A DNA stretch of 64,000 nt from Muscardinus avellanarius (GCA_963383645.1 OY726557.1:151512360-151576359); one strand, 5' to 3'; shown: positions 10,580 to 21,878, counted from the first letter of the stretch. Made by a program: numbers and translations. The notes: a model not told the origin generated them from the sequence alone.

Positions 10580-10790
10580 AACTAATAGGCAAGGTGCTAT
10601 GTGCCCGTAATCTCAGCTACTTGGGAAGCTTAGGCAGGAGAATCACATTTTTGTATTCATTTTGGAAACTTAGCAAGACCATGTCTCAAAATCAAGTTTA
10701 TAAAGTGGGTGGGGTTGTAGCTCAATGATAGAGCCCTTGATTAGCATGTGTGAGAGCCTGGCTGCAATCCCACCAACCTTGCCATTAGCT
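10580..10790 (+). mobile_element. B1-dID SINE, ancestral type, sense
   Basis: Diverged B1 half followed by an ID monomer that still has the full tagcatgtgtgagagcctgg core, which the groups I-III right monomers have lost. Confidence 0.7.
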
Positions 10791-11325
10791 GGACAAGTCT
10801 TCTGTAACATGTAATTTTACATGCTCTCTGCTGACCCATATTAATTCATTTCATTTAGAGGAGCATTAGAAGATAATTTGTTCAATGATTTCTGGGAAAT
10901 AAGATCTACCGGGTCTCTCTCAATTCTTCTACTTGTGGCTTTCAGCCCATCTTACTTGGGATCCAGTGTGTTCGGAAGATGTCTCAGGGTCCCTTCGGGG
11001 AGTGGAGGAAGGAGAGCATGGCTTTCCCTTTCCTACTTCAACCAGGACAGCTCTACTCTTACCTGTTTTTAGAAATTGGGAAAATTTTACTTGCCACAAG
11101 GATTATTTGGCTTTAAAAGTATTGAAACCTCTCTTCCCCCCAAGTTAATGACCATTGCTAACATAGAGATAAAATATCTTTTAGGCTATCGACTCCGTTT
11201 GTATTTGAATTGGCTCATCTGTCATTACAGCTCTGTTATATGTGTATAGTCTGTTGTCTAGACACATTTCCAAGGTTTTATGAACTATCTTGTGAAAGTA
11301 TATTTATAGTATGGTTCGCAGTAAA
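10790..11325. other. No recognisable feature
   Basis: Unique-looking non-coding sequence. Confidence 0.45.
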
Positions 11326-11342
11326 AATTCATTCTGAATTTC

Positions 11343-11414
11343 TCTCTCTTGCAGTCGCAGTACCGGGGATTGAGCATAGGTGTCGTTTTACCTCTGAGCT
11401 ACACCGCCAACCCT

Positions 11415-11464
<50 letters not shown>

Positions 11465-11804
11465 GTGTTACTGGGGTTCCTGGAAGCCCTTCTATCTCCG
11501 GGCTACACTCCCAGACCTATTTTATGCTTTTTTTTTTTTTTTTTAATTTTCGGAAACAGGGTCTCTTAAGCCAGAACAGCTGGCTTCAAACCTGCGCGAT
11601 CCTCCTGTCTCTGCCTCCTAAACGCGGGGATTACAAGCGTGCGCCACCACTCCCGGCAGCGCCAACCCTATTTTTTATTTTGTAACAGGATATCATTAAG
11701 TTGTGGTGGGCCTAAGTAGCTGTGGGTGGCTGCGCACGGACCAGCAATCCTCCAGTTTCAGCTCCCCAAATACTGGAATTATAGGTGTGAGCTACCATGC
11801 CCAC
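11343..11804 (-). mobile_element. Group I SINE (host) with a nested SINE
   Basis: The outer 15-bp duplication ttcattctgaatttc is at 11328-11342 and 11805-11819. The right monomer and left monomer are separated by the guest at 11415-11659. Confidence 0.9.
11415..11659 (-). mobile_element. B1-dID SINE, group II, nested
   Basis: Has a ~48-bp T tract, then the group II signature. Target duplication cgccaaccct at 11405-11414 and 11660-11669. Confidence 0.92.
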
Positions 11805-11827
11805 TTCATTCTGAATTTCAAGAAATA

Positions 11828-12088
11828 GCACTTAGTAGTTAAAGTGTGTGTGTTCTGGGGTCAGAGAACCTGGTTTAGAGTTTCATCTTGTCACACTTTG
11901 TGTAGCTTGAGAAGGTTTCTTAACATCTGTGTGCATCATTGTTCTCATGTGTTAAAAGAGGAAAACTATTTCATCTATTGCATATAAGGCTATGGGAACA
12001 CTAAGTGGGCTTATCATGTGCTGTGTCTCAGCGTGCCTCACGTGTGGTAAGTGTTCAATCAACTGTGGTTGTTGTTATGACTAAACTT
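11828..12088 (+). repeat. MIR, nearly complete, sense
   Basis: ggggtcagagaacctggttt, agaaggtttcttaacatctg, ttctcatgtgttaaaagagg and gtaagtgttcaatcaactg appear in MIR order across ~260 bp. Confidence 0.7.
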
Positions 12089-12305
12089 GATCAAAGCTGT
12101 TCATGACTGTGCGTTATTGTTCTGAAAAACTACCTACTTTATGAGCGTGACGTAAAGTGGGGCCTCAGTAACAGCAGACCAAAGAGTTAGCTGGAGCTTC
12201 CTTATCTTTCCTTTATGTGAAAATGTATTTACATCTATTGTTGGGTCCTATACATTAAATGGATGCTATTTAAGTTACTTTTATTTGATTAATCTAAAAA
12301 AGGCA

Positions 12306-12475
12306 CATTAAGCCTGGTGTGGCATTCTCCTGTAATCCCAGTACTTGGGAGGCTAAGATAGGAGTCATAGCACAGGGTAACTGAATGGGATCCTGTTTCA
12401 AAACGAAAAGTAAAATAAGGCTGGGGTGTAGCTCAGAGATAGATGCCCCTAGGTTCAATCCCAAGTGCCACACAC
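12306..12475 (+). mobile_element. B1-dID SINE, internally deleted, sense
   Basis: aagcctggtgtggcattctc to ccaagtgccacacacac. The B-box region of the left monomer is deleted. Confidence 0.75.
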
Positions 12476-12649
12476 ACAAGATTATTTTAATAAGAGTATG
12501 GACACAATGTGTAGATTTTAGTATTGCTATTAGAGTTTCTGACTCATAACAATAAAAAGAAGACTCCAGAGATGAATGTATTAGATAGGCTTGAAAGACA
12601 CACATTTCTGCCTTCTAATGTCTGAAATACAGTGCTTGACCATTCTACC

Positions 12650-12695
12650 ATCCTTCCCTTTCTCTTTCCCCTCCCTTTCTCCCTCCCTTCCTTCC

Positions 12696-12775
<80 letters not shown>
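12650..12775. repeat. (CTTT)n / pyrimidine microsatellite
   Basis: About 22 CTTT units preceded by CCCT/CCTT variants; it is the tail of the following antisense SINE. Confidence 0.95.
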
Positions 12776-12776
<1 letters not shown>

Positions 12777-12937
12777 ACTAGGGATGGAACCCAAGTGTAT
12801 TCTACCTCTGAGGTATAACCCCAGCCCCATTTTATTTGAACAGAGTCTCGCTAAATTGCTGAGGCTGTGCTTGAACCTGTGATCTTCCTGTCTCAGCCTT
12901 CCTACTACTGGGATTACAGGTGTGTATGACCACTCCC
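12776..12937 (-). mobile_element. B1-dID SINE, group I, antisense
   Basis: gggatggaacccaagtgtat to gtatgaccactcccaa; follows its tetranucleotide tail. Confidence 0.8.
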
Positions 12938-12971
12938 AAATTTTAAAAATTTTCTTTAAAATATTTTAAGT

Positions 12972-13179
12972 GAGCCAGACGTGGTGGCACACGCTTGTAA
13001 TCCCCGCGTTTGGGAGGCTGAGACAGGAGGATCGCACGGGTTCGAAGCCAGCCTCAGCTACTTAGCGAGGCTTTCAGCAACTTAGTGAGACCCTGTTTCC
13101 AAATAAAATATAAAAAAGGTCTGGGAGTATAGCCCGGAGGTAGAAAGTCTCTGGGTTCCACCCCCAGTACCACCAAAAA

Positions 13180-13196
<17 letters not shown>
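12972..13196 (+). mobile_element. B1-dID SINE, group III, sense
   Basis: Complete from gccagacgtggtggcacacg to ccagtaccacc plus a 24-A tail. Confidence 0.9.

Positions 13197-13245
<49 letters not shown>
13197..13245. repeat. (TA)n microsatellite at SINE tail
   Basis: About 24 TA units continuing the A tail of the preceding SINE. Confidence 0.95.
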
Positions 13246-13248
<3 letters not shown>

Positions 13249-13267
13249 AGTCCATTATTGTGCAACA

Positions 13268-13425
13268 TGCATATAATCCCATTATTTGGAAGGTTGACAT
13301 AAGAGAAGGGCGGGCTCTAAAGCAGTGCAAGGCAACTTAGGGAGATTCTGTTTCAAAATAAAAAATAAAAAGGTATTTTAAAAAGGTAGGGTGTCTTTGG
13401 GTTAAATCCCCAGTAAACCCCCCAC
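13268..13425 (+). mobile_element. B1-dID SINE, old, sense
   Basis: ataatcccattatttggaag ... ttaaatccccagtaa; strongly diverged. Confidence 0.6.
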
Positions 13426-13442
13426 CTCACAAAGTTTCAAGT

Positions 13443-13605
13443 TGTTTTTTGTGTTTTAGTACTGACTGAACTCAAGGGCTTTCTATCTCTGAGCTACACC
13501 CTCAGCCCAAATTTATTTTATTTTATTTTGAAAGAGGGCCTACTAAGTCATGGAGGGCTTCACTAGGTTGCTGAGGCTGGCTGCAAACATGCAATCCTTC
13601 TCAGA
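13443..13605 (-). mobile_element. B1-dID SINE, antisense, 5'-truncated
   Basis: tagtactgactgaactcaag to caaacatgcaatccttctca; the element's 5' end is missing. Confidence 0.7.
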
Positions 13606-14340
13606 CAGGAATTATTTAGAGATTGCTTGATAAAAAGAATATGCTTCAATGAAGGCATTATATAGGATAAATACTCTAGTAGATGTTTCTGGGATGAGAC
13701 TACCTTTTGTTTATATTTGAGTTATAAGACTGAAAAAGGATTAAAAACCAAACATCGTCAATGAAATCCCATGTTTACCATGAAAAGAAATAGGAAAGAA
13801 ATGCATTAGCTTTATGGAAAAGGCAGATTTCATTCTCTCATTTAAAATGAAACTTCTGGCTCTTGATTTATTTGGATTAAAGGTTCTTTTGGCTTCCTAG
13901 ACAGGTACACCTTCCAAGTCTTTTCTTGTAATGCTCTGATAGCATCTCTTGGTCTTTGATGATATTTTTGCTTTCCCAATCTATTTGGCAAAAAGCTACT
14001 TGAAAGCCTTACTTTAGGTAGTGTGCACATTTGGAAAGCAATCTAAAAATATAAAAACGGAGCATTTTGAACCAGGATAGATCAAATAGATTCCCATAGA
14101 AATATGGTCTCTGCTTGCTAAGCCTGTGGCTTTAGTAGTTTTTTCTTTTTAAATCCCATTTATTCCTTGTTTTTTCTCAAGCCAAGGAGAAAACAATCCG
14201 ATTTTTCTGTTGATGAAATAGATTTTGTGATAGATATTTATTCTAATTTCTAGTTGTGGAAAAATTTATACATATATTTAATGTATACACACGATATACT
14301 TGCTTCCAAACATCATTCTATTTGAACATTTTTGAGTGGT
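13606..14340. other. No recognisable feature
   Basis: AT-rich; no exon or repeat recognised. Confidence 0.45.
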
Positions 14341-14355
14341 AATTGGTATGTATAA

Positions 14356-14542
14356 TTTTTTTTGTAATATTGGGGATTGAACCAAGGGGTATTCTACCTC
14401 AGAACTATACCCCCAGCCCAATTTTATTTTTTATTTTGAAACAGGGCCCCACTAAGTTGCTAAGGTTGGCTGCAAACCTGTTATCCTACTGTTTTAGCTC
14501 CCCAAATACTGGGATTACAAGTATCAGCCATCACACCCAGCT
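14356..14542 (-). mobile_element. B1-dID SINE, group I, antisense, old
   Basis: tttgtaatattggggattga to catcacacccagct. Confidence 0.8.
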
Positions 14543-14560
14543 AAAATAAAATATTTTATA

Positions 14561-14782
14561 ATTTTTTTTTTGTTGTTGTTGTTGGTACTGGAGGTGGAAC
14601 CCAGGGGCTTTCTACCTCTGGTCTATACTCCCAGACCTATTTTATATTTGATTTGGAAACAGGGTCTCACTAAGTTGCTGAGAGCCTCACTAAGTAGCTG
14701 AGGCTGGCTTTGAACCTGTGCGATCCTCCTGTCTCAGCCTCCCAAGTGCGGGGATTACAAGCATGCGCCACCACACCCAGCT
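14561..14782 (-). mobile_element. B1-dID SINE, group III, antisense
   Basis: Perfect 18-bp target duplication aaaataaaatattttata at 14543-14560 and 14783-14800. The tail contains GTT repeats. Confidence 0.95.
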
Positions 14783-15054
14783 AAAATAAAATATTTTATA
14801 TACAGACATGATATACCAAAAGAAACATGACACCTGTTTTTACTGTGTTCCTGTTGGAGACATGAACTTCAATGACCTCCCCATGGGGAAGAATCTGTAA
14901 AATTTTATCACTCATTATTTATCCATAAAATTAATTTGCTTGAATTGTGATATTTTGCTTTTCTCTCTCTCTTCCTTCTAGTTTTACTATTTTATTCTGC
15001 CCTACATTTCTCATTGCTTGAAAAAAATTTAAATGTCTTTCATGATTTTATTTT

Positions 15055-15252
15055 ATTTTTTATTTATTTTTTATTTTTTGTGGTACTGGGGTTCCTGGAA
15101 GCCCTTCTACCTCCGGGCTACACTCCCAGACCTATTTTATATTTTTGAAACAGGGTCTCTTACGCCAGCGCAGCTGGCTTCGAACCTGCGCGATCCTCCT
15201 GTCTCCACCTCCCAAGCGCGGGGATTACAAGCATGCGCCACCATGCCCGGCT
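15055..15252 (-). mobile_element. B1-dID SINE, group II, antisense
   Basis: Duplication catgattttatttt at 15041-15054 and 15253-15266; the tail is ATTT-rich. Confidence 0.93.
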
Positions 15253-15266
15253 CATGATTTTATTTT

Positions 15267-15600
15267 TAATAATAACTATATATTAAATATAATTCATATA
15301 CTATAAGTCACTACTGCAAAGCATACAATGCAGTGGCTTTTAATGCATTCATACAGTTGTACAGTGCTTACCATCATGTAATTTTTGGACATTTTCAGGA
15401 CCTCAATAGAAACATCAGATGCATTAGCACTCATTCTCTATTTCCCCTTCACCTTGGCAACTGCTAATCTATTTTCAGCTTGTCTGGATTCACCTATTTT
15501 GGACATTTTAGATAAATGGAATCATATAATATACAGCCTTTTAGGACTAGATTGTTTCACTTACTAATGTTTAATGATTCATTTTGAATTTAAACTTTAC
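15267..15600 (-). mobile_element. Ancient L1 fragment, antisense
   Basis: gcagtggcttttaatgcatt ... ttggcaactgctaatctatt ... taaatggaatcatataatat follow the order of old mammalian L1 3' regions read antisense. Confidence 0.65.
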
Positions 15601-15699
15601 CAAACTTATAGCTTAAAAATAAAATAATTTCATAAATTTTATAAAATAATTAAAATAATTTCAACTATTTTCCTTTTCCTTCTTCCCAGAAATAATAAT

Positions 15700-15936
15700 C
15701 TTTGTGGTATTGGGAACTGAACCCAGGGACATTCTACCTCTGAGCTACATACCCAATCCTATTTTTTTTCCTATTTTTATCCTTTATTTTGAAACAGAGT
15801 CTCACTAAGTTTCAGAAGGCCTCACTAAGTTGTGGAGGGCCTCACCAAATAGCTGAGGCTGGCTGAAAACCTGGGATCCTCCTGTCTCAGCTTCCCACAT
15901 ACTGGGATTACAATCATGTGCCACCACACTTGGCTC
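15700..15936 (-). mobile_element. B1-dID SINE, group I, antisense
   Basis: Complete, with a duplicated linker/middle segment (two cctcacTAAgttg-type lines). Confidence 0.8.
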
Positions 15937-16070
15937 TTTTCATTTTGAAACAGTGTCTTGCTAGGTTGATGAGAATCTCATTACTTGTGGAGACTGTTCC
16001 TGAACCTATGATTCTCTAGTCTCAAACTCCCAAGAATTAGAATTACAAGTGTGGGCCACCATGCCTGGAT
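15937..16070 (-). mobile_element. B1-like left monomer, antisense, old
   Basis: cattttgaaacagtgtcttg ... gggccaccatgcctggat. Confidence 0.65.
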
Positions 16071-16102
16071 AATTTAAAAATTTTTAGCTTACACTTTTGA
16101 TT

Positions 16103-16293
16103 TTTCCTTCCTTCCTTCCTTCCTTCTTTCCTTTCCTTTCTCCCTCCTTCCTTCCTTCCTTCCTTCCTTCCTTCCTTCCTTCCTTCCTTCCTTCCTTTTC
16201 TCCTCCTCCTCCTCCTCCTCCTTCTTTCTTCTTCTTCTTCTTCTTCTTCTTCTTCTTCTTCTTCTTCTTCTTCTTCTTCTTCTTCTTCTTCTT

Positions 16294-16358
<65 letters not shown>
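16103..16358. repeat. 256-bp compound polypyrimidine tract
   Basis: Strictly ordered blocks, TTCC units, then TCC, then TTC (about 24 units), then TC (about 31 units), all pyrimidine on the plus strand apart from the ends. It abuts an antisense SINE tail. Confidence 0.97.
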
Positions 16359-16360
<2 letters not shown>

Positions 16361-16361
<1 letters not shown>

Positions 16362-16540
16362 TCTCACTTTCTCTATTGGGGATTGAACTCAGGAGCATTC
16401 TACCTCTGAGCTATATAGGTATATTCCAGCCCCTTTTATTTTCAAACAGGGTCTCTTTAATTGCTGAGTCTGGTCTTACCTGTGATCTTCCTGTCTCAGC
16501 CTCCCAAGTACTATATAAGCATGTGCCACCACACTCAGCT
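16361..16540 (-). mobile_element. B1-dID SINE, old, antisense
   Basis: ctattggggattgaactcag to gtgccaccacactcagct. Confidence 0.75.
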
Positions 16541-16625
16541 TTACCTTCATATTCTAAACAACATTCTTATATTATCATTTTTTATATTTTAGTTTCATAT
16601 ATGTTTTATTAACCTTCAGTAGGAA

Positions 16626-16835
16626 GTTTTTTTTTTTTTTCAGGACTAGGGATGGAACCCAGGGGCATTCTACCTTTGAGCTACATCCTCAGCTCTATTT
16701 TTTATTCTTTATTTTGAAACAGGGTCTCACTGAGTCGCAAAGGGCCTAAGTAGCTGAGGCTGTCTGCAAATCATGATCCTCCTGTCACAGCTTCCTAAAT
16801 GCTGGGATTATAGCATGTGCCACTACGCCCAGCTA
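16626..16835 (-). mobile_element. B1-dID SINE, group I, antisense
   Basis: Poly-T tail, agggatggaacccaggggca, end gccactacgcccagct; flanks aggaagttttt / agaaagtattt. Confidence 0.85.
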
Positions 16836-17245
16836 GAAAGTATTTTAATACCATTTTCTATAATTCTCTACACTTCTTTTCTTCTTAGCCTACTAAAATA
16901 CTTGCCAATATATTATAATTTTTGTTAGGACAGGCTAAAAATCCACTATATTAAGACCATGCATGTGTCCCCAGACCTAGTTCTTTCCCTGGGTCTGGTT
17001 TATAAATGCTGGTGATAAAACAGGATTTATTGAATAGTCATTTTGTGTGATTATATAATGGCCACACTTCAAGGTTTTGTCTTTAATCAACCTTAAGAAA
17101 AATGACAGTATAGCTAGTGTAATAATGTGCAGATAATCAGTGCTCATTTGTAGACTTGACTAAAAAATGTATAGCAAAAGTAGGGAAATTTTGTGATTAC
17201 CAGTTGCCCTTAATAAAAATAAAAAATAATAATTTTTGTTATATT
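16836..17245. other. No recognisable feature
   Basis: Unique-looking flank of the HAL1-like insertion. Confidence 0.45.
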
Positions 17246-17611
17246 AAGATTGACATTTGCGGGCAGCAGCAGCGAATTCACCGAGTCCACTACAGCTACA
17301 TCTGCGTACTCAACAACAGTGAGTCAAATTACGGGCCCTGGAGGAGAAATCCCAGTACTGTACTACCAGGGACTTGACCCAGTGGGGGAGTGGTGGTGGC
17401 AGAGATATCACACCATAGGAGAACGCCCAACCTGGCACCCCCCATGGTCTAAAGCAGCCTCGATTGACTCCCTGGGTCTGAGACTCTGCGATACAACCCA
17501 GTACAGGAGTAGTGGGGTCTGAGATACCACAGACTCGAGATCCAGAGCACCTTAAGTGAAGTCATAGTGACCCAAGGGAAGAACCCAGAGAAGGCACAAA
17601 CTTCCGAAATC

Positions 17612-18522
17612 ATGGGAAAGAGGAATAACAATGGAGAAATGAATGCCCACAACACCACAACATCAGAACCTGATAAAACAGAAATTCAGAGATTTCTAGA
17701 AGATCAAATCAGGAAAACAACTGTAGAAATAATAGAGGTGTTTCGAAAAGAATTCAGAGAGAGTCAAAAAGAGATAAAGGATGCAATTAATGAAGTAAAG
17801 GCCTCAATTCAAAGCACAAACAACCGACTAGACCACATGGAGAATAGAATCTTGATCTTAGAAGATCATTCAAAAAATGAACGTATAGTTTCTAATTTAG
17901 AAAAAAAAATCCGACAGCAGATTTCTGACATTGAAGAAATATGGGCCCATTTTAAGAGAGCTAACCTAAGAATAATTGGAATAGAGAAGGGAAAAGAAGG
18001 TGAAACCAAAGGGATAAATAATATCTTCAAAGAATAGCAGAAAATTTTCCAAACATAGAGCAAGAGGTCAATACACAGGTCCAGGAAACTTATAGAACTC
18101 CCTTTAGACAGGATCGGAGAAGAGGATCTCCACGCCACATAATTGTCAAAATGACCACTGTGGAAGCCAAGCAGAGAATCTTAAAGGCAACAAAAACAAA
18201 GGGCCAAGTGACATTCAGAGGCAAACCAATTAGAATCACCCCAGACTTCCCAAACCAAGTCATGAGAGCCAGAAGGGCTTGGAGTAACATATTCCAAACT
18301 CTCAAAGAAAACAACTTCCAGCCAAAAATTTCCTACCCAGCAAAACTTTCTATCAAATTAGATGGAGAAATAAGAAGCTTCCATGACAAACAGAAACTGA
18401 AGGAATTTATGTCTTCAAAACCAGCGCTAGAGAAAATACTCAAAGAGATTAACTACAAAGAAGAAATAGGTAACACACACCAGAACCAGAGAAACAAGAG
18501 TTTCCATCCAACAGACAACTAA
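17612..18522 (+). pseudogene. L1-type ORF1 (RNA-binding chaperone), frameshifted
   Basis: The L1 ORF1 protein is a trimeric coiled-coil RNA-binding nucleic-acid chaperone. The frame starts at ATG (MGKRNNNGEMNAHN) and holds for about 140 codons: coiled coil, then the start of the RRM (LRIIGIEKGK). Compared with copy B, four bases are missing at about 18035, which puts a TAG directly after FKE. From 18,040 onward the C-terminal part is open in the shifted frame and almost identical to copy B (RRM end PRHIIVKM, CTD motifs RARRAW and ISYPAKL, ending HPTDN). It cannot make full-length protein as it stands. Confidence 0.85.
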
Positions 18523-18549
18523 GATTGGTTATCTGTGGAGATTCATTAT

Positions 18550-19225
18550 TTATGTTAAGTCTTATACCTATCTCTAAATTGTATTGTTTGCTTTTATTGT
18601 TAATTTTTAGGATTTCTAGTTGGAATATTAATATACCTTCAGATATAGCATTTGGAAATATTTTATCCCATTCTATCAGTAACTTTTAACTCTGTTTACA
18701 TTGTCTTTGGATATACAATATGTTTTTAATTTTTAGGGAGTTTGTTTACCCTTTTGTTGCCTGTGCCACTGAAATCATATCCAAGAAATCACTGCCAATT
18801 TCAATGTTGTGAGGTTTTATGACCCAGATTTTCTTCTAAAAGTTTATATTCTTAAGATTTATATTTAGGTCTTTTACCTATTTTGAGTTAATATTTGTAT
18901 ATGGTGTTAGGTAAGGGTCTAATTTTATTCTTTTTAATGTAATTATTATTTTTCAACAATATTAAGTTAAAATATAATTATTTCCTCCATCAAATGTTCA
19001 TGGAAATCTTGTCAAAAATAACTTGACCATATATGGAAGAATTTATTTCTAGGCTTTTTATTTTACTCCACTAATTTATATATCTGCCTTTATAGCAGTA
19101 CTATACTGTTTCAATTGTTGTAGCTTTATATGGTTTGAAATCAGAAAATATACATCTTCTAGCTTTGTTCTTTTTTGAGATCGTTTTGGGTATCTAGAGT
19201 CCATATTCCATTAGGATAGATTTTT
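18550..19225 (-). repeat. Inverted L1 ORF2 fragment inside copy A
   Basis: Read on the minus strand it is ORF2 sequence from an older L1 (region around aagaacaaagctagaagatg and the run of aaaacctcacaacattg). It sits between ORF1 and the 3' UTR in opposite orientation to both. The same segment with the same borders occurs in copy B. Confidence 0.75.
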
Positions 19226-19689
19226 TTGTGAAAAATAAATAAATATATGATAGTTTCACCTTAAAAAAAAAGAAATATTCTCTGGTAAGAAAGAAAGCAA
19301 AAAGAAATATTGAAATGTTATCTTTAAGTCATCAAAAGCTTGGTATCAGACAAATGAAACTGTTATGTGAGATTATCAATCTTAATATTGGATAAATTGC
19401 TATAATACTAGATGTCAACCACTAAGCCAAGCATGGGAAGGAGGGATGGGGAGGGAACAGGGTGGGGATCGGGTAGGGGCTAACTGGGTGATGTGTGCAT
19501 GTATGTCTATAAAAGTATTATTTTTATCCCAATATGATGTATGAATACAGTGCACCAATAAAAAAATTAAAAAAGATTGACATTTGCATTATTATGTCTA
19601 TATAGCATAATTTTTGTTATCATATAATGTAGTATGAATATTTATTATTTCTTGTTCAAGTTTTTGTTTTGACTCTCAAAAATTGATTA

Positions 19690-19912
19690 CATTAATATAA
19701 CCACTCTGGAGACCAGTGTGGAGGTTCTTCAAATAACTAGTAATGGAACCGCCATAAGACTCAGTCTAACCACTTCTTGTATCTTTCTCAAAGAACTAAA
19801 GTGAGAATGCTATAGGATTTATACCCATGTTTATAGCAGCACAAGTCACAATAGGCACATTATGTAGCCAACATAGGTGTCTGTCAACAGATGAATGGAA
19901 AATGAAAATGTG
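19690..19912 (+). mobile_element. L1 ORF2 3' fragment, sense
   Basis: aaccactctggagaccagtg ... tttatagcagcacaagtcac ... caacagatgaatggaaaatg, the familiar ORF2 C-terminal order. Ends where a SINE begins. Confidence 0.75.
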
Positions 19913-20325
19913 GCATTGAACCCAGGGGCATCTTACTTTTGAGTTATATCCTCAGCCATTTTTAAATTTTTGTTTCTGTTTTGAAACAGGGTCTCACTAG
20001 GGTTGATAAGAGTCTCCCGACTTGCTGAGGCTGTCCTTGAACCTGAGATTCTTTTTTTTTTTTTTGCCGGTCTGGAGATGGAACCCAGGGGCATTTGACC
20101 TCTGAGCTACACCCCCTGCCCTAGTTTTTATTCTTTATTTTGAAACCGGGTCTCACTGAGTTGCAGAGGGCCTCACTAAGTAGCTGAGGCTGTCCGCGAA
20201 CTGCGATCCTCCAGGTCTCAGCCTCCCAAAGGCTGGGATGACAGGCGTGCGCCACCACGCCCGGCTAACCTGAGATTCTTCTGTCTCTGCTCTGAAGTAT
20301 CACAGGCATGTGCCACCAATTCAGG
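19913..20325 (-). mobile_element. Old SINE (host) with nested group I SINE
   Basis: Host pieces 19913-20053 and 20267-20325 are separated by the guest with perfect 14-bp duplications aacctgagattctt (20040-20053; 20267-20280). Confidence 0.88.
20054..20266 (-). mobile_element. B1-dID SINE, group I, nested
   Basis: Complete and little diverged; it carries the ccccctgccctag variant of the right monomer shared with the copies at 3926, 25655 and 60711. Confidence 0.93.
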
Positions 20326-21250
20326 CTTCATATAACATTCATGGATCATATCCACTTCCTCATGACCTCTTCTACCTCTCCCATACTGTTGAGCCTCTCC
20401 CACTTCTCTAATAATTTCTTTCTCCTTAGGTAAATCTTGCTGTTAAAAAGATTGAAAGCTACCAGCATGGACTGATAAGAGTCTTGTTTTTCAGCCACTA
20501 GAGGGCAGTATGTCATATTAGTTTTTTTCAGAAATCTCAGACAAGTTGACCTCAATTGATTATGATAGACCCTGTTTCAAAATAAAGAATAATATTACCC
20601 TAAAAAAATGGTTGGTCTGTCAATTTACCATCACTCGTTTGTATCTCTCTTTGCCTGGTGAACCCCAGCTTACACCTTGAGCCTTAATACCGTGACTTTC
20701 CTGGACTAGAGTTAAACGTGAGAACGGGCTCTCTCTGCTCTTTTGGGGCCACGTTTTGCCCTGCTACAGTTGGTTGCCTATGTCTGTCTTCTCACCAGGA
20801 AACCAAAGTACCGGAGAGCAAGAGTGTGTTATTTATTTCTATTTTTTAAGCTGTGGTACAGTGCCTGTCACATGGACAGTGCTTAAAATATGTGTTTAGA
20901 AGATGAGCAAATAAAAGTGCTATAAAGAGAGGCTGTAATGAGAGCATGTCCTGCAGTTTCCTCATTGATCCTTCTACCCTCTCATTTTGTATATACCACT
21001 AAAAACAGCCATTCAACCTCCCTGGCAAACCAAAGACAGATTGTTTCGATGATGGAGAGGGAGAGTTAGCTTTAGTAAAAATGAAAGGGAAAGGGAATTT
21101 GGGAGGATAATTTGGGTTCCCCTAATATTTCCTCCATGACACCTTGCAGGATGATATTTACATTGGAAATATAACAGCTAAGACTAAGTTACCTTTGTTC
21201 TTCCATCCTTTACTTACAGTATTTACACTTAGCTAAGTAGGCGAAGTGCT
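20326..21250. other. Mostly unrecognised; small repeat scraps
   Basis: A 5'-truncated SINE scrap (accctgtttcaaaataaaga) lies at 20567-20600 and an L2/MIR-like tail (acagtgcctgtcacatgg) at about 20855-20900. No exon signal is seen. Confidence 0.4.
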
Positions 21251-21254
21251 TTGT

Positions 21255-21470
21255 TGGTGCATTTTCCACACAATAGTGGGATCCATGGTGACATATTCAT
21301 ACATGCACGTAGCATAATTTGGGCAGTTATGTGGCCCAGTACCTCCATTTCCCCTCCCTGCCTCCCTCCTCTCCGATTCCTTTTCCTCTACTCCACGGTC
21401 TCCCTGCTATTTGGGGAGGCAGTTTGGTTTGCCATTCAGCCAGTAGGTAATGACCCTAATACCGTTGACA
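21255..21470 (-). mobile_element. L1 3' UTR fragment, antisense
   Basis: gttggtgcattttccacaca, gacatattcatacatgcacg, then a pyrimidine-rich ctccctgcctccctcctctc block: the same antisense 3' UTR layout seen at 36.55 and 45.3 kb. Confidence 0.65.
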
Positions 21471-21535
21471 TTAAGAACACAGGGTGCCTAGTACATTCCA
21501 CTTGTGTTCTATACACGCTTACAAGATTTAAGAGT

Positions 21536-21757
21536 CAGCTGGGCGTGGTGGCGCATGCTTGTAATCCCAGCATTCGGGAAGCTGAGACAGGAGGATCATG
21601 GGTCTCAGTCAGCCTCAGCTACTTAGTGAGGTCCTTTGCAACTCAGTGAGACCTTGTTTCAAAATGATGAATAAAAAAATAGGGCTGGGGGGGTGTAGCT
21701 AGGAGGTAGAATGCCCCTGAGTTCCACCCCCAGTACTATACAAGAAAAAAAAATTTA
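21536..21757 (+). mobile_element. B1-dID SINE, group I, sense
   Basis: Flanked by atttaagagtca on both sides; A-rich tail includes ATACAAG. Confidence 0.92.
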
Positions 21758-21878
21758 AGAGTCAAGTTTCAATATGTTCTAAGTACTCATGAGGCACATG
21801 CATTTTTTAATATATTTTTTGTTATATGTTGACCTTAGTTATGTTTGTAAAAAAAAAAACCCCAAAAATCAACTTATT

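Larger units (their letters stand above)
17261..19572 (+). mobile_element. HAL1-like chimeric element, copy A (5'-truncated)
   Basis: Inserted between perfect 15-bp duplications aagattgacatttgc (17246-17260 and 19573-19587). Order: part of an L1 5' UTR (17261-17611), ORF1 (17612-18522, broken), an inverted L1 ORF2 fragment (about 18550-19225), then an L1 3' UTR with ctaagccaagcatgggaagg and an end gtgcaccaataaaa plus A tail. There is no ORF2 in the sense direction. The second copy at 38.6-41.4 kb shares every junction. It starts about 450 bp inside the 5' end present in copy B. Confidence 0.85.

Noticed and set aside
16084..16612. Long repetitive frames (Ser/Phe/Pro/Leu or Arg/Glu/Lys runs) at 12581-12830, 16084-16612, 25728-26233 and 43669-43920
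   Set aside because: Microsatellite translations only.
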